Source: Iodobacter violaceini
Lineage (GTDB): Bacteria > Pseudomonadota > Gammaproteobacteria > Burkholderiales > Chitinibacteraceae
Reading direction: 5' to 3'
NCBI RefSeq assembly: GCF_011601265.1
Contig: NZ_JAAOLX010000003.1
Coordinates: 62,001-126,000, forward strand
DNA: 64,000 bases
The notes below the pieces were generated by a model. That model searched no databases. It was not told the DNA's origin and worked only from the letters and a program-made list of their open reading frames with translations. Position numbers and translations under genes: made by a program. This document shows, piece by piece, positions 61,203-64,000 of the stretch (position 1 is the stretch's first letter; every line of letters begins with the position of its first letter).

Positions 61203-64000
61203 TTACAGCAGTACCCGCTCAATCCCGCCGTTACGCGCTTTTTCTACATACTCCGGCATCCAGTTTGCGCCTAATACCGTTTTGGCTATTTCTACCACGA
61301 TGTAATCAGCGGTCGTGCCTGAATCGTCGTTGTAGCGGCTCAAACCTTGCAGGCAAGACGGGCAGGAGGTGAGGATTTTGACTGGCGTTGCAGTACCAGA
61401 TTCAGCACGCAGCTTATCTGCCCCCTTTTTCATTTCCTCTTCTTTTCTGAAACGAACCTGCGTGGCGATTTGTGGCTTGGATACGCCAAAAGTGCCAGAT
61501 TCGCCGCAGCACCGGTCATTCAGCTCTACTTTCTGCCCCATAAGTTCATTGGCCACGTCGATGCCTTTATAGGTCTTCATCGGGGTGTGGCATGGCTCGT
61601 GGTACATATAGCGATCACCGCTTACGCCTTCCAGCTTCACGCCTTTTTCCAGCAGATATTCGTGAATATCTAAAAGACGGCAGCCAGGGAAAATCAGCTC
61701 AAACTGATACTTTTGCAGCTGATCCATACAGGTGCCGCAAGACACAATCACCGTTTTGATATCGAGGTAATTGAGCGTGGTAGCCAGGCGGTGGAATAAC
61801 ACTCGGTTATCCATGGTGATCTTATCGCCCTTGTCTTTCTCGCCGCCCGATGTTTGCGGGTAGCCGCAGCAGAGATAGCCCGGCGGCAGCACGGTGGTCG
61901 CGCCCACATGCCAGAGCATAGCTTGCGTGGCTAAACCCACCTGACTGAATAAACGCTCTGAACCACAACCGGGGAAGTAGAACACCGACTCTTGCTCTTC
62001 TGGCCGGTTAAGGCGTTGCGGATCCCGAATTACCGGTACGACAGTTGAATCTTCCACATCCAGCAAGGCGCGGGCGGTTTTCTTTGGCAAGCCACCTGGC
62101 ATAGGCTTATTAATAAAGTGAATCACCTGCGTTTTGACAGTCGCCTTGCCCACGGTGGCGGGCGGCGTTTTCAGGGCGGGTTTGAGTAAGCCCATACGTT
62201 TAGCCACGGCATGCGCCAAACGCTGGCCTTTATAGCCCCACTCGATCGTTACTTTACGAATCAGCTTGATAGTCGCCGGGTCTTTAATGGTTAAGAAACC
62301 CATACCAATCGCGGTAACAGGGTTAAATTTCTTTTTGCCTTCTTTGCGCAGGAAATTACGCATGGCGATCGATACATCGCCAAAATCGATATTCACCGGG
62401 CAAGGATTCACGCAACGGTGGCATACCGTGCAATGGTCGGCCACATCCCCCAGCTCGTCAAAATGCTTGAGCGATACGCCACGGCGGGTTTGCTCTTCGT
62501 ATAAAAATGCTTCGGTGAGTAAACCCGTAGCCAAAATTTTATTTCGCGGGCTGTACAGCAAATTAGCGCGCGGCACATGGGTGGTGCAAACCGGCTTGCA
62601 TTTACCGCAGCGCAGGCAGTCTTTTACGCTATTGCTGATCTCGCCGATATCAGATGCCTCCAGGATCAGCGATTCGGCCCCCAGCAGGCTGAATGATGGC
62701 GTGTAGGCATTGGCCAGATCTGCGCCCGGCATCAGTTTGCCTTTATTAAAGTGGCCGTTCGGATCAACCCGCTGTTTATACGCCTCAAACGGGGCCAGCT
62801 CTGCGCTTGTCAAAAACTCATACTTGGTGATGCCAATGCCATGCTCACCGGAAATCACGCCATTCAGATTCCGGGCCACGCCCATAATCCGCGCCACGGC
62901 GTGGTGAGCGCGTTGCAGCATTTCATAATCATCCGAGTTCACCGGGATATTGGTGTGCACATTGCCGTCCCCCGCATGCATATGCAGCGCCACCCAAGTG
63001 CGGCCTTTCAGCACTTTTTGCTGAATAGCGAAGACCAGCTCCATAATGGATTTATCGGTGCGGCCAGAAAACAGTGTTTCCAGCTCGCCCAATAACTCAC
63101 GCTTCCAGCTCACCCGCAGCACAAAATCACGCAGGGCTAAAAAGACGCTTTGCGGAATATCATCGCCGATCAGCTCTTTTTCTAAGGGCATGGTTGGGAA
63201 GGCAGCGCGATACAGCTCAAATGAATCATCGAGATGATCAAAAATCCACTGCCAGTGCAGGCGTGATTTTTCAATCAAATCAAGAGCAGTTTCACGCCTG
63301 TCGCCGATAAACTCTTCCGCGCTGACCGGCGCATCCCCTGCATCCACCGGCAAGCGGCCATGAGCAAAAAAGTCTTGCAGCTTATCCAGCAGCTCCAGCT
63401 TGCTGGTCAGCGACAGCTCAATATTAATGCGCTCGATCGCGTCGGAATATTCACCAAGGCGTGGCAGCGGAATCACCACGTCTTCGTTTACTTTAAAGGC
63501 ATTGGTATGGCGGGCAATGGCTGCAGTGCGTGCGCGATCCAGCCAGAATTTTTTACGCGCTTCCGGTGTAACGGCCACAAAGCCTTCGCCGCCGCGCATA
63601 TTGGCAAGCTGCACCACATGGCTGGATGCCAGGCCCACTGCGTCTTCATCATCAGACACCAAATCTGCGATCAGCACCATTTTGGGCCGGCCACGGCTTT
63701 TAGCCTTGGTGGCATACCCTACGGCGCGTACATAACGCCAGTCCAGATGCTCTAAACCGGCCAGCTGCACGCTGGCATGGGCATCCAGATAATCTTTGAT
63801 TTCCACAATCGACGGCACGGCACGGCTGACTTCGCCGAAGAACTCCAGACACACCGTGCGCACATGGGCTGGCATGCGGTGCAGCACAAAGCGGGCGCTG
63901 GTAATCAGCCCGTCGGTGCCTTCTTTCTGAATACCCGGCAGACCAGAAAGGAATTTATCAGTAACGTCTTTTCCCAAGCCTTCCTTACGGAATTTGCTGC
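61203..64000 (-). CDS. FAD-linked oxidase / Fe-S oxidoreductase fusion, N-terminus beyond window
   Basis: At least 932 residues are visible and the frame stays open to the window edge, so the N-terminal FAD-binding (PCMH) domain lies outside. Visible parts: the end of the FAD domain ([20 protein letters not shown]), the FAD-oxidase C-terminal domain with [16 protein letters not shown] and [15 protein letters not shown], two 4Fe-4S motifs ([14 protein letters not shown] and [14 protein letters not shown]), and two CCG domains ([10 protein letters not shown] and [10 protein letters not shown]) for further clusters. The build is like a GlcD-GlcF fusion acting on a 2-hydroxyacid such as D-lactate or glycolate, passing electrons toward quinone. 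Substrate cannot be read here. A TTG start at 63977 would be an artefact of the edge. Confidence 0.9.
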   Translation of the reverse strand, partial: SKFRKEGLGKDVTDKFLSGLPGIQKEGTDGLITSARFVLHRMPAHVRTVCLEFFGEVSRAVPSIVEIKDYLDAHASVQLAGLEHLDWRYVRAVGYATKAKSRGRPKMVLIADLVSDDEDAVGLASSHVVQLANMRGGEGFVAVTPEARKKFWLDRARTAAIARHTNAFKVNEDVVIPLPRLGEYSDAIERINIELSLTSKLELLDKLQDFFAHGRLPVDAGDAPVSAEEFIGDRRETALDLIEKSRLHWQWIFDHLDDSFELYRAAFPTMPLEKELIGDDIPQSVFLALRDFVLRVSWKRELLGELETLFSGRTDKSIMELVFAIQQKVLKGRTWVALHMHAGDGNVHTNIPVNSDDYEMLQRAHHAVARIMGVARNLNGVISGEHGIGITKYEFLTSAELAPFEAYKQRVDPNGHFNKGKLMPGADLANAYTPSFSLLGAESLILEASDIGEISNSVKDCLRCGKCKPVCTTHVPRANLLYSPRNKILATGLLTEAFLYEEQTRRGVSLKHFDELGDVADHCTVCHRCVNPCPVNIDFGDVSIAMRNFLRKEGKKKFNPVTAIGMGFLTIKDPATIKLIRKVTIEWGYKGQRLAHAVAKRMGLLKPALKTPPATVGKATVKTQVIHFINKPMPGGLPKKTARALLDVEDSTVVPVIRDPQRLNRPEEQESVFYFPGCGSERLFSQVGLATQAMLWHVGATTVLPPGYLCCGYPQTSGGEKDKGDKITMDNRVLFHRLATTLNYLDIKTVIVSCGTCMDQLQKYQFELIFPGCRLLDIHEYLLEKGVKLEGVSGDRYMYHEPCHTPMKTYKGIDVANELMGQKVELNDRCCGESGTFGVSKPQIATQVRFRKEEEMKKGADKLRAESGTATPVKILTSCPSCLQGLSRYNDDSGTTADYIVVEIAKTVLGANWMPEYVEKARNGGIERVLL

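Noticed and set aside
63046-63755. Plus-strand frames opposite the FAD/Fe-S oxidase
   Set aside because: Shadows of a strongly coding minus-strand gene.

Overview
The window looks like a chromosomal segment of a betaproteobacterium, most likely of the order Neisseriales (an Iodobacter/Chitinibacter/Chromobacterium-type organism). Support comes from the housekeeping proteins and their order: hemA-prfA, dacC-ybeD-lipB-lipA, pcnB-folK-panB-panC, aerobic HemF, a CIRCE-controlled groESL, and an FAD/Fe-S oxidase fusion. The genus is inference; I could not run a search.

Layout. 1-10.9 kb: a LysR regulator cut by the window edge, then hemF, panD, a zinc-ribbon-like protein, an RNase II-family exonuclease, prfA, hemA, a protein of unknown function and bioA, all on the minus strand. 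11.2-16.4 kb: an iron-regulated TonB-dependent receptor with a Fur box, groES-groEL with a sigma-32 promoter and CIRCE element, and a hotdog thioesterase. 16.8-18.4 kb: a small integron cassette array without an integrase in view (CALIN type) with two clear attC sites, one degenerate attC and a third cassette cut short by an interspersed repeat. 18.5-29.4 kb: housekeeping genes (AhpD-like protein, DOPA-dioxygenase-like protein, dacC-dat-ybeD-lipB-lipA, PhzF-like isomerase, pcnB, folK, panB, panC).

29.7-41.1 kb is a plus-strand signalling island: CHASE2 Ser/Thr kinase, PP2C phosphatase, FHA protein, CHASE2 adenylate cyclase, a metallo-beta-lactamase-fold protein resembling class II cyclic-nucleotide phosphodiesterases, a GAF-PilB/GspE-type ATPase, and a GAF/HD-GYP protein. 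It holds writer, eraser and reader of Ser/Thr phosphorylation beside makers and breakers of cyclic nucleotides, but no secretion or pilus structural genes.

41.1-52.8 kb is the most interesting region: an AT-rich minus-strand operon that looks like an undescribed peptide natural-product (RiPP) system. A 44-residue precursor gene (52575-52709), too short for usual gene calling, encodes a double-glycine leader and a core holding two imperfect copies of a ten-residue unit with the pattern W-x-x-N-x-x-G-[EQ]-P. Downstream come a SelO/YdiU-like pseudokinase, an HlyC-like lysine acyltransferase homologue, two radical SAM proteins with SPASM-like cysteines at the N-terminus, a membrane GT2 glycosyltransferase, a methyltransferase, an HlyD-like adaptor, a C39-peptidase ABC exporter and an erythromycin-esterase-fold protein. 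By motif comparison the SelO, HlyC and esterase homologues each appear to lack residues regarded as catalytic in their families, whereas the exporter peptidase and the glycosyltransferase look intact.

52.7-53.9 kb is an AT-rich stretch without a convincing gene apart from the operon promoter. 53.9-64 kb returns to ordinary content: a paralogue of the 8.0-kb unknown protein, a HIT protein, cysS, two small membrane proteins, a MocR/PdxR regulator divergent from a yggS pseudogene, a class I glutamine amidotransferase with a small partner, and an FAD-linked oxidase/Fe-S protein cut by the window end. Several families of short palindromic or inverted-repeat elements lie between genes.
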